46,209 nucleotides of DNA. Source: Porphyromonas cangingivalis. Lineage in GTDB: Bacteria; Bacteroidota; Bacteroidia; Bacteroidales; Paludibacteraceae. Both the position numbers and the translations under genes were made by a program. The stretch spans positions 1-46,209 of the forward strand of contig CAMDNO010000015.1 in assembly GCA_945902955.1 (NCBI GenBank). The letters are read 5' to 3'. The notes beneath the pieces are model-generated. The model did not search any database and was not told where the DNA came from. It saw only the letters and a list, made by a program, of their open reading frames with translations. Of this stretch, positions 23,940 to 33,723 are shown one piece after another (positions within the stretch are counted from its first letter, which is position 1; each line of letters starts with the position of its first letter).

Positions 23940-25625
23940 ATGAAAAAATCAGTATTATTTTTTACTTTCATCTTTTTGATGAATACGTTTGTAACAGCGC
24001 AAACCAATACATCCAACGATGCCAAAATGCAATGGTGGAAAGATGCCAAGTATGGCATGTTCATTCACTGGGGTTTGTATGCGGTAGCTTCCGGTAAATG
24101 GGGCGAACGTACCACTTGTGGCGAGTGGCTAATGTTAGAAGGGAAAATTTCGCGTAACGAGTATGCTAAATTGGCAACGCAATTTAATCCTACAAAATTT
24201 AATGCCGAAGAGTGGGTTAAATTGGCCAAAGATGCAGGTCAAAAATACATTGTAATTACATCCAAACACCACGATGGTTTTGCCATGTTTAAATCGAGCG
24301 ACCCCTATAATGTGGTGGATACCACGCCATTTAAACGCGACGTTATAAAAGAGATGGCCGAAGCTTGTCGCAAACAGGATATGAAATTTGGGTTGTATTA
24401 TTCGCAGGCGCAAGATTGGTATCATCCCGGCGGCGCGGTTTGGAACAACAAAGAGTGGGATAGTACACACATTGCCGATATGAACAAATATATCGACGAA
24501 GTGGCTGTTCCTCAGGTAAAAGAGATACTTGCTAACTATGGCGATGTGGCGGTACTTTGGTGGGATACGCCGGTGGGAATGACCAAAGCTATGGGTAAAA
24601 AGCTCGACGATATAGTAAAACAGTATCCGAACCTGATTACCAATAATCGTTTGGGCGGAGGCTTTGGCGGCGATTTAGAAACACCCGAGCAATTTATTCC
24701 GGCAACCGGATTTCCTGGAAAAAATTGGGAAGTTTGCATGACGTTAAACGGCCATTGGGGATACAATGCATGGGACGATAAGTGGAAAAGTTCGAAAGAG
24801 GTATTGCAAATGTTGATTGATATTGTGAGTAAAGGTGGTAACTTTTTGCTAAATGTTGGTCCAAACGCTTATGGTGTGATTCCCGAAGTTTGTCAAGATA
24901 ATTTGCGCGAAATTGGCGGTTGGCTGAAGCTGAACGGTGAAGCGGTGTATGGAACTGAAGCATCGCCATTTTCGTATTTGTATTGGGGACGTGCTACCCG
25001 CAAAGGTCAAAAATTGTACCTGCACGTATTCGACTGGCCCAAAGATGGAAAGCTTATTGTGCCAATGGACAATAAAATTAAGAGTGCCGTTTTATTGGCC
25101 AACCCAACAGCGAAATTAAAAATAACCAATATTAAAGGTCAGATTATAATCCAATTACCTGCATACTCTCCCGATAAAAATGCATCGGTGGTAGCTGTTG
25201 ATTTTGAAGGTGAACCCAATGTGTTGCAAGCTCCGAGTATTGGAAAGTCGGTGATTGCTTCGTCCTGCGATTCGGTTTCGAAAGCAGTATTTATTTCCGA
25301 TAACGACCTGGCTACCAAATGGCAAGCAGTTCCAACATCAAAAACTGCAACCTTGGAAATGGATTTGGGACAACTTTACAGCATTTCAGCATTGGGTGTG
25401 ATTGAAAAAGGCAGTGCCAATGCCGTTTTGTGGCATCGCAAACAGATGTTCGAATTGCAATACTTCGATGGCTCAGCGTGGAAAACCACAGTGAAAGGCA
25501 GCTCAAACGGTGCGGGTATTGTTCAGTCATTCACCAAAGTAAAAGCTCAAAAATTCAAATTGAAGCTCGAAACCGAAAAAGGCGTACCTGCTTTGGCCGA
25601 ATGGGTGTTGTATAGAGCCGAATAG
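23940..25625 (+). CDS. GH29 alpha-L-fucosidase (or alpha-L-galactosidase)
   Basis: A 561-residue protein. I chose the ATG at 23940 because it begins the signal peptide (MKKSVLFFTFIFLMNTFVTA); the frame also opens at a GTG at 23904. The mature N-terminus WWKDAKYGMFIHWGLYAVAS, then YIVITSKHHDGFAMF, is the GH29 signature. The nucleophile is D209 in VLWWDTPVG. GGNFLLNVGPNAYGVIP closes the barrel. A C-terminal F5/8 type C-like domain (about 420-561) follows an Ig-like segment. It removes terminal alpha-L-fucose, or L-galactose in some members, from oligosaccharides. It starts 37 bases after the GH86-like gene, so the two are probably co-transcribed. There is no T9SS tail. Confidence 0.9.
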   Translation: MKKSVLFFTFIFLMNTFVTAQTNTSNDAKMQWWKDAKYGMFIHWGLYAVASGKWGERTTCGEWLMLEGKISRNEYAKLATQFNPTKFNAEEWVKLAKDAGQKYIVITSKHHDGFAMFKSSDPYNVVDTTPFKRDVIKEMAEACRKQDMKFGLYYSQAQDWYHPGGAVWNNKEWDSTHIADMNKYIDEVAVPQVKEILANYGDVAVLWWDTPVGMTKAMGKKLDDIVKQYPNLITNNRLGGGFGGDLETPEQFIPATGFPGKNWEVCMTLNGHWGYNAWDDKWKSSKEVLQMLIDIVSKGGNFLLNVGPNAYGVIPEVCQDNLREIGGWLKLNGEAVYGTEASPFSYLYWGRATRKGQKLYLHVFDWPKDGKLIVPMDNKIKSAVLLANPTAKLKITNIKGQIIIQLPAYSPDKNASVVAVDFEGEPNVLQAPSIGKSVIASSCDSVSKAVFISDNDLATKWQAVPTSKTATLEMDLGQLYSISALGVIEKGSANAVLWHRKQMFELQYFDGSAWKTTVKGSSNGAGIVQSFTKVKAQKFKLKLETEKGVPALAEWVLYRAE

Positions 25626-25640
25626 AATTATTTAAGTAAT

Positions 25641-25938
25641 TCTACTTTGACAGATTAAAGATTAATTTTTAAAAGAAAGAAATTCAAAAGAATAGCAACG
25701 CGGATTTAGCGGATAATGCAGATTAATACTGATTTTTATTGAATAAAAAACGGATTTAATTCGGATTTAAATTTTGACAAGTCAAAATTAGGAATAAATA
25801 AAGAGACAGAATAACTTCAATATGCAAATTTCATGTGTGAAATTTTATAATCCGTATAAAAATCAGTTATCTTTTTAAAAAATAATCCGCTAAATCCGCG
25901 TTACTATTTCTTTTAATATAAATCTGTCAAAGAAGAAG
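25641..25938. mobile_element. MITE-like long inverted-repeat element, about 300 bp
   Basis: Three nested pairs of inverted arms fill the gap between GH29 and GH106. The outer pair is CTACTTTGACAGATT (about 25642) with AATCTGTCAAAGAAG (from 25921). The middle pair is GCAACGCGGATTTAGCGGAT (inside 25686-25717) with its near-complement at 25882-25914. The inner pair is TACTGATTTTTAT with ATAAAAATCAGTTA. Together they make one long imperfect palindrome without a reading frame, as in a miniature inverted-repeat transposable element. It splits the glycosidase gene run, and its hairpin could also act in termination or mRNA stability. Confidence 0.65.
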
Positions 25939-26007
25939 TAAAATGTTTTTGTGTATTTAATTTACTCATTTGTAGCTAAGTGTTTAATTCAATAATGAAA
26001 AAATATT

Positions 26008-29000
26008 ATGTTTTTAAGAACTAAAATTTTTGTCTTTTCAATTTTTGTGTTTCAATTATTTTGTTCGGTTGGTTTTGCCCAAACTCAAACAGACAAAATG
26101 TTTCAAACATTCCAGACTCCACCCGCCGATGCAAAGCCAAGAATCTGGTGGCGATGGATGGGCACGCAAATTTCCAAAGAGGGCATTACCCGCGATTTGG
26201 AAGCCATGAAAAACGTGGGAGTTGGTGGTGTCATCTGGTTTCAGGTAGCCCCTAATGTAAACGATGCCTCGTTGTTGGAAACACCCAATGCCAAATTGCC
26301 CAAAGTAAAAACGCTGAGCAAAGAGTGGTGGGATTTGATTCAGTTTACTATGAAAGAGACCGAACGATTGGGGTTGACCTTCTCGATGCAAAACTGTCTC
26401 GGTTTTTCTTCGAACGGCGGTCCGTGGATTACACCCGAACAATCGATGCAAAAACTAATCTGGAAAGATACAACCGTGGTGGGCAATTGTCTGGTAAAAA
26501 TGCAATTACTTCAACCCAAGGTAGATGCCAAATGGAACTATTACAAAGATGTTGCCGTGATGGCAGTGAAACAGAGCGTGGATGGTGCATCCGTGCCATT
26601 AACAGATGTACTGGATATCACCCCAAATATGAATAAAGAGGGCTTACTGACGTGGAAAGCACCAGCCGGCAACTGGAAAATTTTTCGCTACGGACACACC
26701 ACTACTGGCGTGATGCAACACCCTGTGGTGGATTATGCCAACGGCTTGGAGTGCGATAAAATGAACCGTGAGGCACTGAAAACGCATTTCGATAACTTTA
26801 CTGGACGTATGCTGAGCGAAGCGGGAGCTTTGACTGGAAAAACCATTCCGTCTGTTTTTATGGATAGCTACGAAGCGGGTGCTCAAACCTGGACACCCAA
26901 ATTCAGAGAGAAATTTATCGAGAAAAGAGGTTACGACCCTATGCTGTGGTTGGTTACTTTTGGCGAGAACGAGTTGCGCAAAAGTGGAAATTCAGGCTTG
27001 AGCTGGATTCCGGCAATCGGAAAAATAGTGGTGGAAAGTGTGGAGAAAACCAATCGCTTCAGGGCCGATTTGGTGCAGACTATCGAAGATTTGTATCTCG
27101 AAGAAAATTGCGCTGCGCATACCAATCTGATCCATCAATATCCGGGGCTGAAATTTGAATTACAACCGTACAATTCAACCTATAACTTTATTGCCGGAGG
27201 CCGAAAAGCCGACTATGTGGGCTGTGAATTTTGGCATTCAAACAAAATTTATGGTTGGTGGACAATTGCATTGGCGGCCTCTGCTTCGCACATTATGGGA
27301 CAACCTATTGTGCCGGCCGAAGCCTTTACCGCCGAGCCAAGCCGCGCCAAATGGGACATGACGCCCATCGACCTGAAAGCTGAGGGTGATCTTGCTTTTG
27401 CCAAAGGTGCCAATGCTTTTGAGGTGCACGTGATGGCGCATCAGCCGTGGGACGATAACGTGAAACCGGGTATGGTGAGCAATCCGTGGGGCGTACACCT
27501 GACTCGTCACAACACATGGTGGAATCAATGTAAACCGTGGGTAAGTTACCTCACGCGTTCGCAATACATGTTGCGTCAGGGAACCTTTGTGGGCGATATC
27601 TGTTACCTCTATCCGCGCTGGCAAAAGGGATTTACAACGCCCGACGGTTACCGTGGCGATGCCATAGATGAAAATTCTATAATCGAACTGATGAGCGTTG
27701 AAAATGGCGAACTCGTAATACCAAGTGGAATGCGCTACAAAGCTTTGGTGCTTTCCCCAACTTCGCAAATGAGTCCGGTACTGGCCGAAAAAATAAAACA
27801 ACTGGTGGCCGATGGAGCGGTGGTTATTGGCCGTAAACCGGAGTCGTCGCCAAGTTTGACCAATTTTCCAACCTGCGACCAAAAAGTGAAAGCCATTGGC
27901 GATTTGCTTTGGGGCAAATGCGATAGCGTGAATATCAAGGAGAATAGCTACCAAAAAGGCAAAGTTGTTTGGGGAAAAGCGGTGGAAGAAGTTTTGCAGG
28001 AGATGCAAATTGCCAAAGATTTTGAGGTGAAAGAGTTGGTGGGCAAAGATGATGTAGCGTGGATTCACCGTCGCACTGCCGATGCCGATATCTATTTTGT
28101 GTCGAACCAAAAGAATCAGGCCGTTAAATACAACTGCCTATTCAGAACCGACGGCAAAGTGCCCGAACTGTGGAATGCCGAAACGGGTAGCAAAAACGAT
28201 GCAATCTATTGGAAAGCGGAGGGAAAACGCACTGCTGTTACCTTGGAGTTGAAGCCGTTGGAGTCTGTATTTATGGTGTTTAACCGTTCGTCGGCAACTG
28301 CTGATCCTGTCGTGTCATTGAGTGCCAATGCCGATAGCACCGTTCGTTTGCAGACGGATGGAAGTCAGTTGTACCTCTCTTCACAAACCAAAGGAAGTTT
28401 TGAAGTTACAACTCAATCGAACAAAAAATATACGGTAAAAGTTGGTCACGTACCGCAATCATTGTCAGTCACCGGCAGTTGGAATGTGGTATTTCCCGCC
28501 AACTGGGGCGCGCCGGCCAATATTGTTTTACCTGAACTAATATCGCTCACCGACTATTCCGACGCCGGCGTGAAGTATTTCTCTGGAACGATGACCTATA
28601 CCAAAACCGTTAGCATTCCTACCAACATGTTGGGTAAAGACAAGCGCCTTAAACTCGATTTGGGTGATGTGAAAAACATTGCCGAAGTGAGCATCAACAA
28701 CAAAGCGGCGGGATTGCTCTGGAAAGCACCTTTTGTACTTGATATTACCAACTTCGTGCAGGCGGGCGAAAACTACATTGAGATAAAAGTAACCAATACT
28801 TGGACCAACCGTATGATTGGCGACGAGCAGGAGCCGCAGGATATGGATGTGAACACACCTGACGACAAAGTTAAACTGGAATCTTACAGAGGTGTGGTGC
28901 TCAATAAATTCCCCGACTGGTTTGTCAAAGGCGAACCCCGCCCGTCGAAAGGCAGATATACCTTTTCGTCTTATTTCTACTACCGCAAAGACGACAAATG

Positions 29001-29064
29001 CCCTGCTTCGGGATTGATAGGCCCTGTGCGAATTTTGCCTGAATTCAGAGTGAAGGTGTACTGA
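26008..29064 (+). CDS. GH106 alpha-L-rhamnosidase
   Basis: A 1,018-residue protein with a signal peptide (residues 1-24, ending VGFAQ). The mature start FQTPPADAKPRIWWRWMGTQ, followed by SKEGITRDLEAMKNVGVGGV, is diagnostic of GH106. GLTFSMQNCLGFSSNGGPWI and VFMDSYEAGAQTWTPKF are barrel motifs, and a C-terminal galactose-binding-like domain carries VSINNKAAGLLWKAPF. It hydrolyses terminal alpha-L-rhamnose, as in rhamnogalacturonan or arabinogalactan side chains. There is no T9SS tail, so it is probably periplasmic. A nine-codon upstream frame (25995-26024) overlaps the start out of frame. It follows the MITE-like element and precedes GH98 by 93 bases. Confidence 0.9.
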   Translation: MFLRTKIFVFSIFVFQLFCSVGFAQTQTDKMFQTFQTPPADAKPRIWWRWMGTQISKEGITRDLEAMKNVGVGGVIWFQVAPNVNDASLLETPNAKLPKVKTLSKEWWDLIQFTMKETERLGLTFSMQNCLGFSSNGGPWITPEQSMQKLIWKDTTVVGNCLVKMQLLQPKVDAKWNYYKDVAVMAVKQSVDGASVPLTDVLDITPNMNKEGLLTWKAPAGNWKIFRYGHTTTGVMQHPVVDYANGLECDKMNREALKTHFDNFTGRMLSEAGALTGKTIPSVFMDSYEAGAQTWTPKFREKFIEKRGYDPMLWLVTFGENELRKSGNSGLSWIPAIGKIVVESVEKTNRFRADLVQTIEDLYLEENCAAHTNLIHQYPGLKFELQPYNSTYNFIAGGRKADYVGCEFWHSNKIYGWWTIALAASASHIMGQPIVPAEAFTAEPSRAKWDMTPIDLKAEGDLAFAKGANAFEVHVMAHQPWDDNVKPGMVSNPWGVHLTRHNTWWNQCKPWVSYLTRSQYMLRQGTFVGDICYLYPRWQKGFTTPDGYRGDAIDENSIIELMSVENGELVIPSGMRYKALVLSPTSQMSPVLAEKIKQLVADGAVVIGRKPESSPSLTNFPTCDQKVKAIGDLLWGKCDSVNIKENSYQKGKVVWGKAVEEVLQEMQIAKDFEVKELVGKDDVAWIHRRTADADIYFVSNQKNQAVKYNCLFRTDGKVPELWNAETGSKNDAIYWKAEGKRTAVTLELKPLESVFMVFNRSSATADPVVSLSANADSTVRLQTDGSQLYLSSQTKGSFEVTTQSNKKYTVKVGHVPQSLSVTGSWNVVFPANWGAPANIVLPELISLTDYSDAGVKYFSGTMTYTKTVSIPTNMLGKDKRLKLDLGDVKNIAEVSINNKAAGLLWKAPFVLDITNFVQAGENYIEIKVTNTWTNRMIGDEQEPQDMDVNTPDDKVKLESYRGVVLNKFPDWFVKGEPRPSKGRYTFSSYFYYRKDDKCPASGLIGPVRILPEFRVKVY

Positions 29065-29157
29065 ATAGATGTTGAACCAAGAGAAAAGAACCAAGAGTAA
29101 ATAAGGATTTAATTGTTAATAAAAATTTTCTAATTGAACAAAAAAGTTTATCATACA

Positions 29158-31293
29158 ATGAAAACACCAGGTAAATTAAAAAGTAGCATTCTTGCAGTGA
29201 TCATAACCTCAACCCTTTCAGCTCAAAATCAACCCACGTTTTACCTGCGTGGTTTATTGGATATGTGGAAAAAAAGCAGTATAAATACTACTGAAAATCG
29301 CATTTCGCGATACAATGCCATGGTGCCGGCAACTATCCGGGCGAATGTGGTTTACAGTTTGGGTGTTAATTCGGCATGGTATTATACCAAAGTGCCAAGC
29401 GTATATACTGCATTTATCGACGATAATTATTTGGATCTTTGCAAACGTGTCGATTCTACGGGAATTGCTTATGTGGTGAATGTGGCTGAAATCGGAAATT
29501 ATCCGAATGTTATGCCGGCCACCACAGCTTCGTTTATTTCCGGTGTTGGTTCTTATTATTTGACACCTGCTCAGGTAGATAATATTTTTGCCAACACTAC
29601 CAATTGCAAAGGAATTGAGTCGGGTGAAAATTTTTGGACTTATAGTACAACTACAGTTAATATGGTGCTCGATCTGTTGCGTATTTGCAAAAAGCACAAC
29701 AAAATTTACATCGTAGGCGAAGGCGGTTGGGCATATAGCACTTTTGTGCGTTTCTTCAACGAAAACTATACAGTATTGAAAAATGAAGGATTGGGAAAAT
29801 ACTTAATTCCGGTTTTTAAAAACACAAAACCTTATGGCGCATTGGCTACTCAAAGTGCCATAATGGGGGCATGGGCTACCGATTTGACCTCTGCTTATGG
29901 TACTTGGAATGATGAATGGTGCTGGACATACAGCTCCTTCAGCAACGCCAATCAATTCCCCATTTATACCAAGGCCGACAATAACTATCAGCGTGTACCC
30001 TATACTCACTACCTCAAATCGTGGTTGCTCACCATTGCTTTGGGCGGAAATACGGCATTTATGGAATCGCCATCATTTAGTCGTGCAGGAGCGTACGATG
30101 CCAACATGATGCCGTATCTGGCACCCTTTATCAAAGGTTTAGTCGAACATAATATTATGCCTTCCAAGTCGGCCGTTTTGGCTAAAGTGAAAGCCATTGC
30201 CGATCCGTACGGAACGCATACAATGTCGGATGGAACTTCGGCAGCATATATGCCTACAAACCTGATATCGTATCAAACGGATGTTGTACCCTACAAAACG
30301 ACCTCATCGAGTACGTACGCCGAACCTTACGGAAAACTGTACAAAAACACCTACGGAATATGGAATGATACTGCTTATACCAATATGGGAACGGTAACTG
30401 ACAGGTATTATGCCGCTGTCAAAAGCAGTGTAAAAAAAAATTCTTTGCTGAATGCTGTGCTTCGTGAGGTAATTCCCAACAGTGCGCGCTACATGATTAT
30501 ACCCACCTTGCCTCATTCGAGTGCGGTAAGTACTGTACCACAAGGTATTGAATTAGTTTCATTGAGCAATTATACCACCGAAGCCGCTTTGAAAACGAAA
30601 TTCGAGGCACTTTATCCGGCTACGGCCAATGATAACGGCGCTTTGGCATTTGAAATTGACAACAGCTTTTTTGTTATCAACAGCCATGAAAATGCCGATA
30701 TTGACCAAAACTTCACTTTTGCATTGGGCAATGATGTAATTGAATCCATATCGGGTGCAATGCCATTTCAAAATATTCTATTTGGCAAAAGAGAAGGAAC
30801 GGACAATTACTGGTTTCAATCAAATGGATATGCGGTTGCCAATGGTACTATAACTGGTCAAAAATACAGTTGCGTTTCAAAAAAGAACGTACTCAGTTTC
30901 AAATGCAAATCCGAGCCAACTGTTCAGATCGAAGACAACAAATCTGCATATATCTCCAAATCTTGGAATGCCACAACGGGCATTTTGCAATTAACCATTA
31001 ATCATGCTTCGGGAGCTGTGAATTTTAGAATTTCAGCATCTTCTACTGGAATAACGGTATCTAAAGCTTCAATGCTCAATATTTATCCCAACCCGGCAAA
31101 AGATAAAATTACAGTTGCAACAGATAATGAAGCACAAATCAATATTTACTCTACAAACGGAAAGTCTGTGCTAAAAACAAATGTGTCAGTATCAAATCCT
31201 ACAGTTGATATAAAGTCCTTAAAGGTTGGTAATTATATTGTTGAAGCCAAATCAAAAGAGCAATTTCAAACTGTTAGGTTAGTGAAACAATAA
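29158..31293 (+). CDS. GH98-like endo-glycosidase with T9SS tail
   Basis: A 711-residue protein; the ATG at 29158 begins the signal peptide (TPGKLKSSILAVIITSTLSA). GIESGENFWTYSTTTVNMVL, then HNKIYIVGEGGWAYSTFV and SAIMGAWATDLTSAYGTWND, follow the pattern of the GH98 catalytic module, in which an MGAW-x(n)-G-x(n)-W segment and acidic residues line the cleft. GH98 enzymes are endo-beta-1,4-galactosidases on blood-group glycans or endo-xylanases on complex heteroxylan. The last 70 residues (LNIYPNPAKDKITVATDNEA, INIYSTNGKSVLK) are a type A T9SS sorting domain. It is followed by the GH3 gene at 21 bases, so one operon is likely. The substrate is unresolved. Confidence 0.75.
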   Translation: MKTPGKLKSSILAVIITSTLSAQNQPTFYLRGLLDMWKKSSINTTENRISRYNAMVPATIRANVVYSLGVNSAWYYTKVPSVYTAFIDDNYLDLCKRVDSTGIAYVVNVAEIGNYPNVMPATTASFISGVGSYYLTPAQVDNIFANTTNCKGIESGENFWTYSTTTVNMVLDLLRICKKHNKIYIVGEGGWAYSTFVRFFNENYTVLKNEGLGKYLIPVFKNTKPYGALATQSAIMGAWATDLTSAYGTWNDEWCWTYSSFSNANQFPIYTKADNNYQRVPYTHYLKSWLLTIALGGNTAFMESPSFSRAGAYDANMMPYLAPFIKGLVEHNIMPSKSAVLAKVKAIADPYGTHTMSDGTSAAYMPTNLISYQTDVVPYKTTSSSTYAEPYGKLYKNTYGIWNDTAYTNMGTVTDRYYAAVKSSVKKNSLLNAVLREVIPNSARYMIIPTLPHSSAVSTVPQGIELVSLSNYTTEAALKTKFEALYPATANDNGALAFEIDNSFFVINSHENADIDQNFTFALGNDVIESISGAMPFQNILFGKREGTDNYWFQSNGYAVANGTITGQKYSCVSKKNVLSFKCKSEPTVQIEDNKSAYISKSWNATTGILQLTINHASGAVNFRISASSTGITVSKASMLNIYPNPAKDKITVATDNEAQINIYSTNGKSVLKTNVSVSNPTVDIKSLKVGNYIVEAKSKEQFQTVRLVKQ

Positions 31294-31314
31294 TCAATAA
31301 TAATTTTAAATACA

Positions 31315-33681
31315 ATGAAAATTAATTCTTATAAAGTCATTGCTGTTTCACTTGTATTGTTTTGCTTTTCAGGCATTGCTTCTAACAAAAAACAAGTAAT
31401 TAAACCAGCTCCGTTTCAAACAGCAGCAACTCAAAAAGTGGTTGATGAGCTCTACAGCCGTATGACTTTAGAAGAAAAAGTAGCGCAATTGTGCGGTATT
31501 CGTTCATCGGAGCTGGTCGAAAACGGCAAATTGTCGATCGAAAAATGTCGCAAGAAAATCCCCAACGGCATTGGGCATATCAGTCAGTACGCTTGTGCGC
31601 TGGATATGAATCCCAATGAGTTGCGCGAATTTGTGAGAGAACTTCAGCATTATCTGATGACCGAAACAGAATCGGGCATTCCCGCCATTTTTCACGAAGA
31701 AGCCATAACTGGTGTGGCAGCCAAGGGGGCTACCATTTACCCACAACAATTGGGTGTGGCCTGTACTTGGAATCCACAGTTGGCAGCCGCTAAAACAGCA
31801 GAAACAGCAGAGGCCATGCGTGCTATTGGAGGTACGGTGGCACTTTCGCCTATGGTAGATATTATCCGCACAGCGCACTGGCCACGTATTGAAGAAAGTT
31901 ACGGCGAAGATGGCTACCTGAGCGCACGTATGGGTGTGGCTTTTGTAGATGGATTGCAAAAAAAAGGATTGAAAGGTGGCGTGGCAGCTTGTAGCAAGCA
32001 CTTTTTGGGTTATGGTGGCGGTTCCGAATTGTCCGAAAACGAATTGATTGAAGAAATACTTTTTCCGCACGAAGCCATGATTCGTCAGGCTGGCAGTAAA
32101 GTGATAATGACCGGTTATCATAAATTCAGAGGCGTAAATACCGTTTCAAGCGATACATTACTGAAAATAATTTTACGCAAATACCTTCAGTTCGACGGTA
32201 TTGTAGTGAGTGATTATTCCGCTGTGAGCCGTCAGTGGACAGGCAAAACACCGGAGCAACTAAAACAGCGTGGCGTAGATGCTATAAATGCTGGAAACGA
32301 TTTGGAATTTAGCGATGGTTGGAGCTATCCCTATTTGCCTCTGGCAATGAAAGAAGGTTTGGTAACCGAAAAGCGTTTTGAGGAGGCTGTAAAAAGAGCA
32401 TTAACACTGAAAGCCAATCTCAATATTTTGCAAAAAAACGCAACGTTTTTTGCCGATGGCAATATTGATATTGATAAACCCGAGTGGCGTAAAACAGCCT
32501 ACGAGCTGGCTTGTCAATCAGCCGTTTTATTGAAAAACAATGGCGTTCTTCCACTAATTATTAAAAATAAAAAAGTAGCATTGGTGGGACCCAATGCCAA
32601 TACATTCTGGTGTATGTTAGGCGATTACACCTACCAATCTATGTATTCGTTTTGGTGGGGCGGAAAAATTGACCCCACGCAACCCAAAATTGTAAGTGTA
32701 CGCGAAGCATTACAGCAAAAATTGGATAAAACAACTTCGTTGGCGTACGAACGTGGCTGCGACTGGAGTACTGCTACAGAAGCAACAGTAATCAAAAGCG
32801 GTGATGGTGACCCACGTACCAAAGCTTTAAAGTTGATGCTGATGGCCAATGCCGATTCTACTAATTGGGATAAAGCCATTGAGCTGGGTGCCAACAGCGA
32901 TGTGATAATTGCAGCTGTTGGTGAAAATCCGACACTTTGCGGCGAAGGGCGCGAACGAAAGGGAATTCGTCTGCCTGGTGAACAGGAGCGATTTGTAAAA
33001 GAGCTTATTGCTACCGGTAAGCCCGTTGTGTTGGTTATTTTCGGTGGCCGTCCGCAGGTGATAGATGCGATTGCTGATGGCTGTGCTGCTATACTGCAAG
33101 CTTGGTATCCGGGCGAAGAAGGTGGAAATGCAGTGGCCGATTTGCTACTTGGCAATGTTAATCCATCAGGCAAACTCTGTGTGAGCTATCCCAAAACGGA
33201 GGCAAGAGGACAGATTTGCTATAACAATGGCACAGCAACTACCGAAAAAGTAAGCTACCCATTTGGCTTCGGACTTTCGTACGCTACTTTTGAATATAGT
33301 AACTTGCATTTTCCTATTTTTGCAAAAACTTCGGCAAATGCGATAGAAATAAGTTGTAATGTGAAAAATACCGGCAAAATGGATGGCTCCGAAGTGGTTC
33401 AACTCTATTTTTCGCCCAAAGACAATCCGGCACTTAAACCAATTCAGCTAAAGGGCTTTAACCGTGTAGAGCTAAAAGCTGGCGAAACTAAAAAACTGGT
33501 GTTCAGGGTTTCGCCCGAGCAATTAGCACATTATCTGCAAGCACAATGGGTGATTGATCCGGGTAATTACGAACTAAAAATAGGCGCTTCATCGACCGAT
33601 ATTCGTCTGAATGGAACAATAAAGCTCACAGGCGAGAAGGTGAAAATGGAACGTAAAACAGTTTATTTTTCTCAGAACTAG
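31315..33681 (+). CDS. GH3 beta-glucosidase/beta-xylosidase-type enzyme
   Basis: A 788-residue protein with an N-terminal signal sequence (to about residue 23). The (beta/alpha)8 domain contains GIPAIFHEEAITGVAAKGAT and KHFLGYGGGSE, and the nucleophile D300 in GIVVSDYSAV. The second domain carries GEGRERKGIRLPGEQERFV, where GH3 acid/base residues usually reside. A C-terminal Fn3-like domain ends the protein (SYPFGFGLSYATFEYSN ... GSEVVQLYFSPKDNPALKP). Members with HEEA-type sequences are often beta-xylosidases. It is an exo-acting periplasmic enzyme in the operon with GH98 and GH95. Confidence 0.9.
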   Translation: MKINSYKVIAVSLVLFCFSGIASNKKQVIKPAPFQTAATQKVVDELYSRMTLEEKVAQLCGIRSSELVENGKLSIEKCRKKIPNGIGHISQYACALDMNPNELREFVRELQHYLMTETESGIPAIFHEEAITGVAAKGATIYPQQLGVACTWNPQLAAAKTAETAEAMRAIGGTVALSPMVDIIRTAHWPRIEESYGEDGYLSARMGVAFVDGLQKKGLKGGVAACSKHFLGYGGGSELSENELIEEILFPHEAMIRQAGSKVIMTGYHKFRGVNTVSSDTLLKIILRKYLQFDGIVVSDYSAVSRQWTGKTPEQLKQRGVDAINAGNDLEFSDGWSYPYLPLAMKEGLVTEKRFEEAVKRALTLKANLNILQKNATFFADGNIDIDKPEWRKTAYELACQSAVLLKNNGVLPLIIKNKKVALVGPNANTFWCMLGDYTYQSMYSFWWGGKIDPTQPKIVSVREALQQKLDKTTSLAYERGCDWSTATEATVIKSGDGDPRTKALKLMLMANADSTNWDKAIELGANSDVIIAAVGENPTLCGEGRERKGIRLPGEQERFVKELIATGKPVVLVIFGGRPQVIDAIADGCAAILQAWYPGEEGGNAVADLLLGNVNPSGKLCVSYPKTEARGQICYNNGTATTEKVSYPFGFGLSYATFEYSNLHFPIFAKTSANAIEISCNVKNTGKMDGSEVVQLYFSPKDNPALKPIQLKGFNRVELKAGETKKLVFRVSPEQLAHYLQAQWVIDPGNYELKIGASSTDIRLNGTIKLTGEKVKMERKTVYFSQN

Positions 33682-33723
33682 AAAATAGATTTTATTCGTA
33701 TTTTTTTGTATAATTAAATTGTT

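Noticed and set aside
27238-28110. 290-codon minus-strand frame within the GH106 gene
   Set aside because: It lies wholly inside a well-conserved coding sequence, and its composition (many His, Phe and Arg) is typical of an antisense shadow.
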